Shown: in pieces, positions 12,536-25,600 of the stretch
Layout: each line of letters begins with the position of its first letter
Numbering within the stretch: the first letter of the stretch is position 1
Source: Anisakis pegreffii
Taxonomy: Eukaryota > Nematoda > Chromadorea > Rhabditida > Anisakidae
Assembly (NCBI GenBank): GCA_035041965.1
Contig: JAPYMA010000083.1
Location: 62,001 to 126,000, forward strand
Direction of reading: 5' to 3'
DNA length: 64,000 bases
Program-made: the position numbers and the translations under genes
Notes under the pieces: model-generated
Database searches by the model: none
What the model saw: the letters and a program-made list of their open reading frames with translations, nothing else
What the model was told of the DNA's origin: nothing

Positions 12536-15500
12536 TTTTGTGAATTAAACTCGTTAATATTGTCAGTAGTATCACTCGGACAATTTTTCTACTATTTTTA
12601 CCACTTTGAACAGATTGATACGGTTTTTGATACATTTCAATTGCTTTTATGAATACATTATCGCGTTATGAATCTCAGAAGGCGACATTAAAAACGATGC
12701 TCATCATACGGTTGTGAACGTTTCTATTGCTGTCCATAGAGTCATTTTGCAGATTCATTTTCCTGGAAATTGGTTGCAAAAATATTAATTCTCAGTTTTT
12801 TTGCAATTCATTCGATAAACATTCGGTGTTATATTGAGCAATTTATCATCCAGCTATCGTACGCACGTATTCACAAAACTATTCTTTTTCTCCATTTATT
12901 CATTTATTTGTGACATTCAATTGAATTACAATTCTCGGTCGATTGCTTCAATCGTTTTTTTTGTTGCTTTCCAATAAATTCTTTTGTTGGTTGGGTTTTT
13001 CAATCACGATTTTTGGCAAATCGTTTGATTAGAAGTGTTACTATTGTAATAAGTGATAGTATCAGTACTGAAAATATCATTACATTTTGTTACTATTCGT
13101 TTGAAAGGCTATTTTACTGTTACTGTTACCAGTATTCCAGTTATCTATGTAATCACCATTAATTTTTAACTTCAGAACGTTATCTCCATTCACTGATTAT
13201 CGACGTGATCCCAGATTGATCACTGGTCTATCTGTGATTATGGATATTCTTAGAATATTATCATTATCTGCTTATCGTTATCATTTCTGTACTTATCAGA
13301 TAGTATGGTCGATCACTTCAGGTGTCACTCCTCATCAATCCTCCTAGTCGAGATGATTGCTCGAAAAACTCATTATCCACTGATGATATTGATTCAGAAA
13401 TCACTATGTTCAGTGCATAAATTCCTACAGCTTAGTCAAATTATACAAAAATCGGCAGCTTCACGCTGTTTCAATGAATTTTGCTTGGAACTAATCCACA
13501 TTGCTATGCCCATGCAGAGCTTCATGCATTTGGCTATATGAAACTAAAAATCACTAAATATTTCACTGCTATGAATGCAAAATGAATAATAAGTCAACAT
13601 TCGTCCACTCAAATATCTTAGATTAACAACAGGCTAATAGTAGACTGAACACTAGTGGATGTCCTCAACAGATTTGCACATGTGTTCCCTCATTAAAACT
13701 GCGAAGAAGTTATCTGAACTGGAAACTAAACGAGCGAACAGATTAATAGCACATCTACCATTATGATCTTAATATCTACTATTATGATCTGAATAATACA
13801 ATTATGATATAAACACGTAAGCCACTCACTGATATGATCGTATAGATGTAATACACACATCTGCAGTAAACACGAGATTTAGCCTTCTGAGCTTAATGAG
13901 ATGATGATGCTATAAGAGTGATCGGAAAATATATCTGCACAATAATGTACTATTATTATAGGAGTATTTTATGCTCGCAGTTCGTTCTCCTGCTCGGTGA
14001 TATTATAGGAACGAATAGTTGCGATGATTGGTCACAAGGATAAATGATTTCGTCTGATATAATGATGATTCCGAGTGCATCATCAAAAAAGCGAATGAAA
14101 CGAGGGAATGAACAAAGAGAGCGATAAAATGAATCGAAATTGTTTCTTAATACAACAACAAAGCAGCACAAGCTATTAATTCAATCATAATAATAGATTG
14201 AATATAAATGTTATCGTTTATAAATAACAATCATAATGAAATGTTGGCTGGAATCACAGCACAGCGATTCTATGGTGCAATCTTTGCACATTCACTAATC
14301 TCCCCTTTAACACATTTGTGAATCAATCCGATTACTCAATCGAACGAACCATTATTACTATTATTGTTCGTATTATTGTTATTTTGATGATTGGTATATT
14401 AGTGGTGTGATGATAGATAGGTATTATGATTGATATTCTATCGTGTTGCTATTGTGAGCATTGGAGATGTTGAGTGATTCAAAAGGATGTCAGCAATAAT
14501 GGCCCTAATAATAATCATAATGATTACATTAATTTGATTTCAAAGCATACCGATTGTGCGACATTATACTTTTGCACAATAAAAACATGCCCCAATAAGA
14601 GGGGATTAATGCCCAGCCGTCTTAATGTGTGTGTGCATGCTTTTGGTCTCTCAAGGATTAGTTTGATCTTTTCATATTCTTGTTACAAATGTGCGATATG
14701 TACCTTTAGATAAAAGACGCATATATCTGCGTGGATCGGACGGACATGCTTGCCTATGCAAACAAGCCAAGTGACTGAATGACCTTAGTTTAAAGAATAT
14801 TTGTTAAGTTTCAGCCATATTCATGCTTCCTTCTTCCCCTTCAGCCAATAATCATCATCACTAGGAGACAACTAATTGACTAGTGCATATTGATATCTTC
14901 AGAAAAAAAGTACATCTGACTGCATCAAATTACAACATCGCTGTTGAGTTTATCAAAGAATTGTCACTGTGAAGTATCTGGTGAAATATAAGAATAATGA
15001 AATATAAGAACTATAAGAATGAATCGTATGAGCTGATTTGGATCTGTTTAAGATTGAATTCCGTAGCTTTATCGCCTCTATTGCTCACCTCCCCATGCAG
15101 AGGATTTCATGCTGAGGCCAGTTGCTCATAGCGCCGATATACTTATCCGGCTATGATAAGCCCTACTGTTTTGTCCGATTGCTAACGGGGTGGTATCATA
15201 GATTAACTGATTAAACATCATCCTATCACAAAATGATCTCATTTACGAAACATTATTTCCCGATTCATTCCTTTTCGAACACCAAAATGACATCGTTCAT
15301 GAGCAAAGTCATTGCATAATATCCGTGGACAAGCATGAATTTGTAATTCAGCACTTTAAAACGCTCATTTATTCGTCTTAATGTGTCAAACAATAAATAA
15401 TCATTTGTTGATGTATGGAATAGATGTATTTGTTGAGTGAAAGCGCAATGATATTGGTGGTATTGCTAGTGAGCGATGAGCGGTTTCGAATGTCTTCTCA

Positions 15501-18500
15501 TAATAGCACCATTCAATCCAGATTTAATATATCCGTTCAAATCGCTCATCATAGCCGATATGGATGCTTTGTTGATGATTGTTTATTCAGTTGTTTCTGC
15601 GCAATCCACTGGAAGGAATCAATTGACTAATTTTCAAGAAGAACCATCACAATAGCAATATAATGACACCAACATAGCAAATAATATTTCCAAGCGATCA
15701 TGCATCATCAAAACAACACAACACAATAACAGCAACAACTTCTTCTGTAGATTCCATTTATTGCTATCAAATATTTTTAGTGAACAAATAATTCAGTAGG
15801 ATACTAAATAATGCCCGGTGCATCGCATGAATGTTCCTTGCCGACAAGTGGACAACAGAATATCCCTCTAGCAACTGGATTGATATGGAACGATTCAGAA
15901 TCATCCCTAGGAATGCTTATTATCAATCCAAACTGGTATCGATAGTATCATTTGACCGATATGAGGACAACAGAGTTAAAGATGAGACGTTCATGACGAA
16001 GGGAAATTATCGAGTGAAAATTATGCATGTTGCACTGATCGTAAGAACATATCGTCTCAGTTTTACAGTATGCTCTGATCTGTGCTCTGCGTTTATGGAG
16101 TGATCGAATCATCAAAGTAGTAAATTTTCACTATATTACAAATGTTCACTGAATCTCGATTCGATCATCAGAACAGTTATTACGCAGACGGTGTTGCAAA
16201 TACTCACTGCTGATATACTATCGATGAATTGATTCGCGAGCATTCAGTGATTTTGTGCATGATTTCAATGGAAATAATAATTCAATTGAGTGCATTTAGA
16301 AAGTCACCACAATCCAATTCAGCAAATCAATTCCAATGATGTTGTGAAATTATTATTATATTCAATGAATGAGACGGCGTGAATGAACCATAATAGAATC
16401 GATGATGTTATTAGAGAGCATCAGAAAGTGGAATAATTAGGTATTGGTAAGCTGAAAACGTGATGATAAGCGCGTTATTGGAGTAGGTGGAATGAACTTG
16501 TGAAGATATTGCTGAGGCAGAGCAGATGATTTGCTAGTATTATACATTATTGGATGAAAATCTTAGTCGCTATTTGATGATGTATTGACGGTTGATTGGT
16601 TCATTGTTATTGAATAATGCTCTTCTTCATTCTGAATTAACGCCAAAGAGCTAGCTCTTCAACAAAAAGAGGCTTCAGCTTGTTGGGCTCAACTCAATTG
16701 AAAGTAGACGCCGACCGTGAGCGGAAGTAGATAACCGTCGATCAAATTCAATCAAATGACAAATAAATATGAAAGAGTATTTTGACGAGAGAACACGATG
16801 CCCATGGGCGGCCGACCCACCACGTTAACGTAAAGCGAAAAGCTTGCGGCCAAAGGAGATTTTTCATACGAATATCTCGATTATACTTCGCATTTAGCCA
16901 TATTCATGTGAGCCCGTTTGGAATCAGTAACTTGTTGAGGTTTAGTAGTGTCATCTTCAACACTGAATGAGATTATAGATCAGGTTAGTGATAGAGCTTA
17001 ATATGGATATATGACATCTGCTTTCCGACAGAGCCATTCAACAAGTGAACAGTCCCTGCGATTGCATTGTTACCATGTATGTGTTGAGTTTAGTGAAATG
17101 CCCACGATTTCGCTTGTGATTCTCAATACAATACATTTTATGGTGAAACAAACTTCGTTTATTTATAAGTCTAGTAATTTCTACGTCAGCCTTCTGCATT
17201 CCTACTTTATCAAATCCTCGTCTGATCATTAATATCTCAATAATTCTCTATGAAAGTCTTTTCCATAGTCTGTTTCAAAATCGCGTTTGATCCCTCGCAG
17301 ATCTCAAATGTTTCAACAGTTCACGCAAACGAACTATCACCACGAAACTAGTTCAACTAATGAGAGCCATTTCTTTTCAATTGAGTGTAGATGTTTAAAC
17401 AATTGCTGGATAATTTGGGTGATTGAGAGGAAGTGAGCGATTGAAATCTGATGAAAAGTGATATGGAGTGGAATAAAAAAAAACTAAATGTGAATAATTG
17501 TTATCTATACGATCGAATCGAAATGTAATTTGCGATTGCCTCATTAAAGATGCTATTGTGCAGTAATGTGGCATAATTTTTCGATTCAATTACGTCGCGT
17601 ACAGGCGCAGGTAATTCATTACCTGTGCTATTATACTTACGAAAATGATGTTATTGTCTCAAATCGGTGATTGGATGAGAATCGTTTAAATTAGAGCAAT
17701 AACAAAATGCCATTTAAAAATGGATGTAGATAATTGGCAATTGTTCGAATGGAATGAATTTTTCATCTGTTCAATTGTCCGACTTTGAATATTCATAAAA
17801 TTTGATTTTTGTCGCGTTCGTCAAGTTTTGTGTTGATTGCCCTATCAAGCAAGAACGAAATGTACAGAAATGAAATGTCGAAAACACAGAATTGACTGCA
17901 AAATAATGTATGAAAAGAAATCGACGAAAGAATTTCAATTAATTATCATCCAATTGAGCTGAGATTGTAATTTCGCGTCAACGTTTTGATTGCATACAAA
18001 ACATTCATCTTCTCTCATTATGTTATATTATCTTCATCATCTTTTTGTGAATGATCTTTCAGCATAACTCAGTTGTCATAATGAGTTCTTAGTTTGTCCC
18101 TGAAAGAATCTACATTAATTACCAATTCATCTTTAACGTTTCTACAATATACCATCTATTTTTAAACAGAACTGTGGATATATTCTTTCAGGTGATTCTT
18201 GGAACCTTCTTCAGTTAGTGATTCATTCAGTTTTAGTGAATTGAAATGAAAAACACATACTGTTTAAGATACGATTCTCGACCTAATTCTGAAAGTACTC
18301 TCAATAAATTCGAAGTCAACATTTTGCAATAAAGGAAATTGTTTTGCAAGAAGGTCAGAGGATAAGATCGAATGACTAGAAGCTCTAAAGAACACTGAAG
18401 ACTGTCCCAAGAAAGTAGCCGAAATGTCCGGAATGTGAACGAAGTCAGCAATATCAAAAACTGAGCAAAATTCACAGCAGAATTCCAGCTAAACTTATTT

Positions 18501-18868
18501 AATTCCTATTCCGGGTGAAATTCACCTTATTTTTTGCTCATTTATTCTTATTTCCTTTGTCAATTTTCATCCCGTCTGGTAATCCTTTGAGCTCATCGTC
18601 GATCTATCGTTCTCTTTTCAGGCATAACATATTTATTAGCCAATTACTCCCGATTCTGCAAATCCATATGATGACCGTACATAAATCTTTCTTCGCCTGA
18701 TGTGTTTGCCAATGTCTTTATCGAGTAACAAGTCTATTTTAATAAATTCTGACCTCCTCAACTAATCACAGCGCTCTTTCGGTATCCTATATGATCGATT
18801 GTCTTCATATGCAATAACAAAACTAAACGAAAGTAAACACAAAACGCTGTAAAGTGAGAACGAGCTGC
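12536..18868. other. Intergenic, no gene recognised
   Basis: No supported gene. An ATT-rich tract lies near 14,350-14,400. GC-richer patches at 15,060-15,200 and 16,680-16,870 match no RNA or protein that could be identified. A near-perfect short palindrome (CAGGTAAT-TC-ATTACCTG) lies at 17,608-17,625. Confidence 0.55.
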
Positions 18869-18995
18869 AGTAATGATAACAATAATAATAGAAGTGTTAG
18901 CAGCGCAATAATAACAATAATCATAATCATATGCTAATCATAAGACGAATATTAACCATCCTGATTGTGCAAATAACGTTATTAATAATAATAAT
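18869..18995. repeat. AAT/ATT low-complexity tract
   Basis: Imperfect AAT triplet runs (AATAATAATAG, AATAATAACAATAATC, TTATTAATAATAATAAT). Same sequence class as the tracts near 22.3, 31.5 and 41.4 kb. Confidence 0.75.
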
Positions 18996-21539
18996 ATCAT
19001 CTGTTTTTTGTTTGCTTTGAAACGCTCTCTACTATTGTTCATCATTTTAATGCCCGTTTGTAATAGATTCAAAATGTTTGCCTAATGTATCCTCACCCTA
19101 GCCATAATCACTTCAATTCAGCTATGCAATATGCTAGTATCCTCGTCACATATGTTAATTAGTTACCAATAGTTCACCCAATCATCCCGTTATACTCGAT
19201 TCTGTTGTCTATAGGAAGACAAAAGATCAATGAAAGTTTTTGAAGACATTGTTGCTATATAAGATCAACTCTCTCTTCATCTTGATACTGACAGAATGTC
19301 CATTGATTCACTAAACCTATTGAGTTCACAGCATGAGATTACCTGGACTTCATTCATCGAAACTGATATTGTCGTGTGACAAATCACAGAATGGGATGTG
19401 GTAATATCAAAATGAGGATTTTTATCAGTAGATTAAAGACGGAAATGGTATAACAAAAGTCAGAATCAGATGTTTACTGATTTTGAGCTTCATGAAAAAG
19501 CTTTTAGGAGGACAAAAAATGACTTATCGTTGGTGACGAGAGCATTAGCGGCGAATCAAATCCACTGAATTTTATAATGTTATTAGCATTAGACAGTAGA
19601 TGAATAAAAGAGCACAATACGAAAAGCCAATGAAATAAATCTCTAATTGAATGTCAACATTTTTGGCAAATGTTTCATTTTGCACTAATCTCTAATTGAT
19701 TTCAATAATTGAACGCGAACGTGGTCTCGTATCATTCAATCCAAATATACATTTATATAGATCGATTACTTTTAATCTGTCTCTTTTAAAATCACATTCA
19801 ACCAACACGATGGATGCATCATCCGTCGTCGTCTATCCGCTTTTAAAATTTATTCCACATTTGATTTATTATTATTACAATTGATGTGCGCCTCCACTTT
19901 TTATCAAAGCAAATTACAATCAATTCACTTGTATCTATGCATTTCTATTATATATTTCGTTCGGCATCATAAGCAGCGGTTACCGCATCAATTCATATTC
20001 ATAATTTGTATGAATACATTCACTCTGAAAAATGTTTATCTGCGTTCGCATATTTATATGCATCAATACACAGACATTCTCTGTGTAACCAATCATTTTT
20101 TGATGCTTGTTTGATGGTGATTCCTGCCTACCGGCTTCAGGAGGCACGTCAGCTTCAGCTGCACGAAGCCTTCCTTTGATCTGTAGATGTATTCAGACAA
20201 TAAATTGCAATTGGGTGCACTTATGAATTGCTGCATATACGATGATGGGACGAGATTCTGATGCCAGTGTTATCGAGCCAAGATTCCAAGGAACTAGAAG
20301 CTGTTCATTCAACTGAGGGATTCAGAGTTATAAATTTTGAATGGCTAGAACATAAGGATAAGCAAGAAACATTGGATTTCATCGCGTCATCAAAATGACT
20401 GCCTCAGTACTCGTCACTGTTAACTATGAAACAAATGCAACTTTAAATTTAAATAGAGTATGTTACGGTCTTAGGATCCAATGGAGCAGATAGGTGATCA
20501 GAGGAACGACAGCATTAATAGTTCCTGCGGGTAGCCGGAAGTCGTATAAAAGGACTGAGTTCATGCTGGAAGTCTTGCTTTAGTTTGCTGTCAATTGAAT
20601 TTAGGAGAATTCTGCGTCCAATTCGTTCAGTCAATCAGAACTGAGCGTCCGTCTTCAATTCATTGAACTTTTTCGGGCAGCGATTCAGCGAAAACGCTAA
20701 AATTTATGAGATAGCTTTTTTTGAGAACAAACGTAAATATGTTCTAATATATGAAAACGTCCTTAAGGAAGAGATATGTTGACAATGTGCATTTTGTTAT
20801 AGCATTAATTGCATTACAAATATCAACCTGTGTGTACACTTCCTTTCGTCATCTTCGTCATATTGACACTATTATGAATGAATTAGGAAAAATGATAGTG
20901 AATGTCGTCTTCTTGAGACAGTTGATAGAATTGGTACAAATGTTAAATGTTAAGCATGAAATGCATGAGCACTGTACAAATGCTTGTTGCATGTTGATGA
21001 TCACTGACTGATTGTGTTTTCCGTTGGATTGCTATCAACAAGTAATGAGAAATGACATTTGTTCTCTGACATTATGGTAGTATCAATGAGAGGACTAACT
21101 ATAGTATCGTCAATGAGAGGATCAGAGCATAATATTATAGTAATGATGAGATGCCAGTTAATTACAATAGGAATTAAGATGATGGGCCAAGCCACTTGAC
21201 AGATGAAGACGATTGGCGAATTGTGTTCGCAAGCTGCGTTCTGATTGGCTCGGCAATAACCGGAAACCACGCCCGCTCATAAACATGTCTATCTGCTCAT
21301 ATTCCCATTCGTTGAAACAAATTTTTGTTACGAACCATCATCGTTGAATTGCTGCTCAGCACTGAATGCTTTGGGCTTCGTTCAATCACTTTAATTCACA
21401 ATGCACTTCATTGAACATCATTCTTATCATTGTAATCCTGTGTCAGATAAACACTGCTAGCTGCAATTCTATCGAAATGATTGATTTCTATTGCAGATGA
21501 TTCCAATTGTTGACATTTGTCTCACAATCAGTGAATTGT
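18996..21539. other. Intergenic, no gene recognised
   Basis: No supported gene. A short frame at 20,115-20,180 (+) spells a helix-like stretch (RLQEARQLQLHEAF) before a stop, but no flanking exon was found. Confidence 0.5.
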
Positions 21540-21880
21540 TACCGTGTCTATCTTTCTTGATGGGATCTTCTCCGTCTGGACGATTCTTACCGTGTTTGTG
21601 ACGCGATTCTTCCGCTTGATTCTTGATGATGAATTGAATGATACCGGAATGATCGACGACATGCGCTTTGTACTGGATATGATCTTTTAGGTGGCGAACT
21701 CGATGCCGTCATCGAGATTTCATGAGCTTTAATAAACCAAGGAGAACAACGATCATGATCTATAGTACTGTGAGGTGCATGAGATCCTCGACGTGACTCC
21801 AATTTTGTGATGTGACGTCTTTGAAGTGAATCGTCTAGGATATCATTCCAAAGTCCTTATTTACGATCATTTTTCTCTCA
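21540..21880 (-). other. Weak candidate coding exon, unknown product
   Basis: Two overlapping - strand frames stay open here. One runs about 90 codons to a good donor at 21,591 (ACACG then GTAAGA) and is rich in Ser, Arg and His. The other continues past that donor through a Lys/Asp/Gly-rich stretch (GEDPIKKDRHG) and stops near 21,500. Base composition is a little higher in GC than the surroundings. No TTTCAG-type acceptor and no partner exon were found, and no family was recognised. It could be an isolated exon, a decayed gene or chance. Confidence 0.2.
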
Positions 21881-22289
21881 TAAGCAACCATCAGTCTAAT
21901 CTAACGATCAGAAATCTATGTCAAGTGATCAGTTGATTATTCCAGCGGCACTCTTTCCGTTTGGCTCGATAATTCAGCCAGTCAAATTCGCTAAAGATGT
22001 GTAGCTGAAAAGACAGTCAATCCATCTGGCTGGCTAGGAAATGCAGAAGAAAGAATGGAACAGAGATTGTAGATGCACTTGAGACTTCTTGAAGTTAGAT
22101 GATCACTCGTGCTAAAAGTATTAAAATACAAGCGTCATCATCACATAATACATAATTCGATTAGGAATTCATAAATTTACGTGATCGTTAGCATGATTCG
22201 GGTACGACTGTAAGAAGATGCGCGACTGTTTGGGAAATGAATAGGTGTTAAATGTGTGTCAATGCTGATATTGAATGCAACGATGAGTG

Positions 22290-22660
22290 ATCGATTATGA
22301 TTATTATTATTATTATTTTAGTTGTTCCGCCCTAATCAACACTGTCACTGAGAGGAGTTGCGCAGTGAGAATTGAAATAATTATGCTAATCGCATTTGTT
22401 GAAAATGATCGCATGCAACATTCAACGTAATTTATTCATATCACTCCAACGGCTCCATTATTGAGTCGTAAATCATTATATGAATCATATCGAGTGATCG
22501 TGACTATTTTCATCATCATTAGTTTGTTTCCGATTATTATTATCATTATTATAAATGTTTTTATTTATTATTATTGTTATTATTACCGATAATAGTCGTA
22601 TTATCATTGTTAGTCGTATTATTGCTACTATTATCATGTCATCACCATTGTACCTTGCAT
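22290..22660. repeat. ATT-rich low-complexity tracts
   Basis: A pure run of ATT at 22,296-22,320 is followed by degenerate ATT, GTT and TAT triplets at about 22,530-22,640. The reading frames on the other strand (Asn-, Asp- and Ile-rich) are by-products. Confidence 0.75.
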
Positions 22661-25600
22661 TGAACAGCAATCATGGTAATAGCATTGGTAGTACAGTTGC
22701 TATGAGGTAAGTTGTTGCCTTAGTCATCAATATTACAATATACCTGTTCAGTTACAATTTTTCCGCTGTGATCTCATCGATACAATTCTATCATTTTATC
22801 ATCAGCCGATTTTAAGTTTCTTTTTTTAATCATCAGTAATTCTCTGATTGGAATGATTACAATGTTATCGAACTGATTTCTGTCCTCATTTTCGTGAATA
22901 CCGCTGTCACGATCTAAAGGGGCCGGTTGTCCAATCATCTTTACGTTTTCATTAGCATCACAAAACACTTTAGTTCGACTGAATCAAGTTATATTCAGTT
23001 ACGTTCAGATCATCATTAACTATATCTCACAACATAGATATATCCTGCTGTAATCTCGTCTTCAAAGAGGTTGAATAAAACAATATTTTTTGCAGGTTGC
23101 TTGCGGAATTTCCAATGTGATAAGTAGTCAAGACAAATATGCAATGAAAAAATGAGACTCAGTCTGGAAACGAACTCGTTCTGAGAACGGTGTTTTCTGT
23201 AAAACAAAATGAAATTCAACGAGTTTAGAGCTGTTGGGATGTTACCTAGCAGAATATTACATCTTGGAATGTCATCCATATGTTTGCTTTGGTATTCAAC
23301 AGTAAAGTGACGTGCATAATCTGATGAATCGCATCAGTTCAATTGCTACCTCGCTAATTATGCCGTATTAGGTGGATGGTTCAAAAGATCATTTGATTAA
23401 AATGAAATGAAAATCAAATGCCTCGAATTAATCTTGCGAATAATTCAATCTAATGAGTGGTCAATTAGCCTCATATTCAATAGTTCGATGGTGAATTTTT
23501 TTCGTTTGTGTACATGAAAGCCTTATCAAGAATCTAGAGCAATTAATCATATGATTTCGGTTCACCGTATTGCTACAATTCGAGAATTTCACAGTAAATT
23601 TATTGCTAAATTTCCAAAATAAAATTATCAAATCATAATAAATTTCATTTTAAAAAATTACTTAGTGCAATGATTCCATTCCAATAACTAAATAAGCTTC
23701 GCATTTAAACCTCTTTCATAGTCATTATTTCACTTAAACTAATCACCTTCAATACCTTATTATAGTTTTCATTATCACAGTCCTTATCGCTAGCAAAAGT
23801 AAGAATCTCAGAGTCGTTTCTGTGTTAATATTTTGCAGTTTAACACTAAACGCAGTCTTTCCACATTCTCCAATACGATGCCATCGGTTAAAATGATCAT
23901 CTCGAAATCACGGACTCCATTATACTGTGATTGTTTAACTGCCACTATTGGGACTGTGAGTGCATTTTTCGGATTTTGAGTTGATCCAGACGATTGATCA
24001 GTTATTCTTTTATAAGACTATCTGAATCTCAAACAAACCATTACGAATTCACATTTTCATAATTTCATCATTCCATGTAAAGTAGTGGCTAAGTTTACTG
24101 ACGAATGACAATGATAGAACAGATGAGATTAAATTGATACGAGTGAAATTGGAATTAATGCGAATGAAACCTGATAAGTTTAGTGAAATTGTATCGTGCG
24201 CGATTAAACGAAATCCTTCATAAATAATCATAATTAGTTCGTTGACAACGGTTTGAATTATTAGCGATAATGAATGTGAAAATGAAATGAAAATAGAAAT
24301 ACCATAATAATTTTTGAATAGCTTTAGACTTGAGATTGCCGATGCGATGCGGTGATGGTAATTAGCGATGCGAAGGTTGTAATGCGATATCCTATTAGAG
24401 TATATCATATGTGTTGATAGTGGCGACGATGAGGATACACGATTCGGATGCGATCAACCGATCTCATCCAACTATATTTCCATTATATCACCGTCTCGAT
24501 TGCTTTTACGCATATCATTTTTTCATCCTCAATATTATTAGTATCATAGCTATTATGGACATCATTATCAAGTTTTCCATCTGTAAATGATTTACTTTTT
24601 CATATTCTCATTTCAACGGACCTTTCAAATCTTGTTCTACTGAACAAATTTGATCATCATTTCATGCGCATTAACGACAATCATTTCAAAAATTTTTTCT
24701 CATTTTGCAATTGGAACCGAATGACCTTTACTAGCTGAAAGGATAGATGATGTGTTGCCGCTCCACATTACTCAGCCATTTGAAAAGAAAGAAGTCGATG
24801 AATTAATTAGTGATTTCTGCAAATATCACCATTGTTCCTGTTGAAGATGATGACGTCTTTTTGGTGCACACAATTCAGCTCATCACACAGCTATAATTGT
24901 ATTACTATGAGTACGCTTAATTCGCTGCCGTGAATTGGATATTTCAGATGAGCAAAACGCTGAGGCAATGATTCCCAATCGAGTGAGTACAAGTCAGTTT
25001 TTAGAACTTTTAAAATCACTGCTCTACAGTGTACTTTGCTACATGTTATTGTATAAATCATGACAATTCACTGTTGAAAAATCTCACTATTGAAGGAACG
25101 TCGGTCGCACTCATCAATGACCTGCATCGATTTCGCTCGTTTAGGCAGATTTATTGAGCGAGATGAACTTAAAGTGTTTGATGTTGATTGAAAAAATTAA
25201 TCCAACCGATGCAGCAGCAGTAGAAGTAATTCAATTGAATCTCACACTCGATTTGTTATCGTCTCTCTCGTTTGTGAAGGGGTTTCTTTTGCGCACAACC
25301 ACCTACCTACTCATATTTCAAAATTATTTTATTTCGTAATAATATCACCAACCACCCAGCCAAGCAACCAACTAATCATCAGTCAGCATCATTAAAATCT
25401 AAAGGACATGATGAATGTTATAAACAAGCAAATCATATTACATCAACTTCAAATAGCTGCTGATTCATTAATTTCATGGCAGTGTTTCACTCATTCAAGA
25501 TGCTTATTATCCTCATTCCAGTGCGCATGAATTCCACTTCACCACCGCTGTTTGATTCACCCATTCAGATGCATTCATGCCAATTCCTCGCTCCATTCGC

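Noticed and set aside
17605..17628. Short near-perfect palindrome with CAGGTAAT/ATTACCTG arms
   Set aside because: Too short for a microRNA hairpin and not linked to a gene; one such palindrome is expected in a window of this size.
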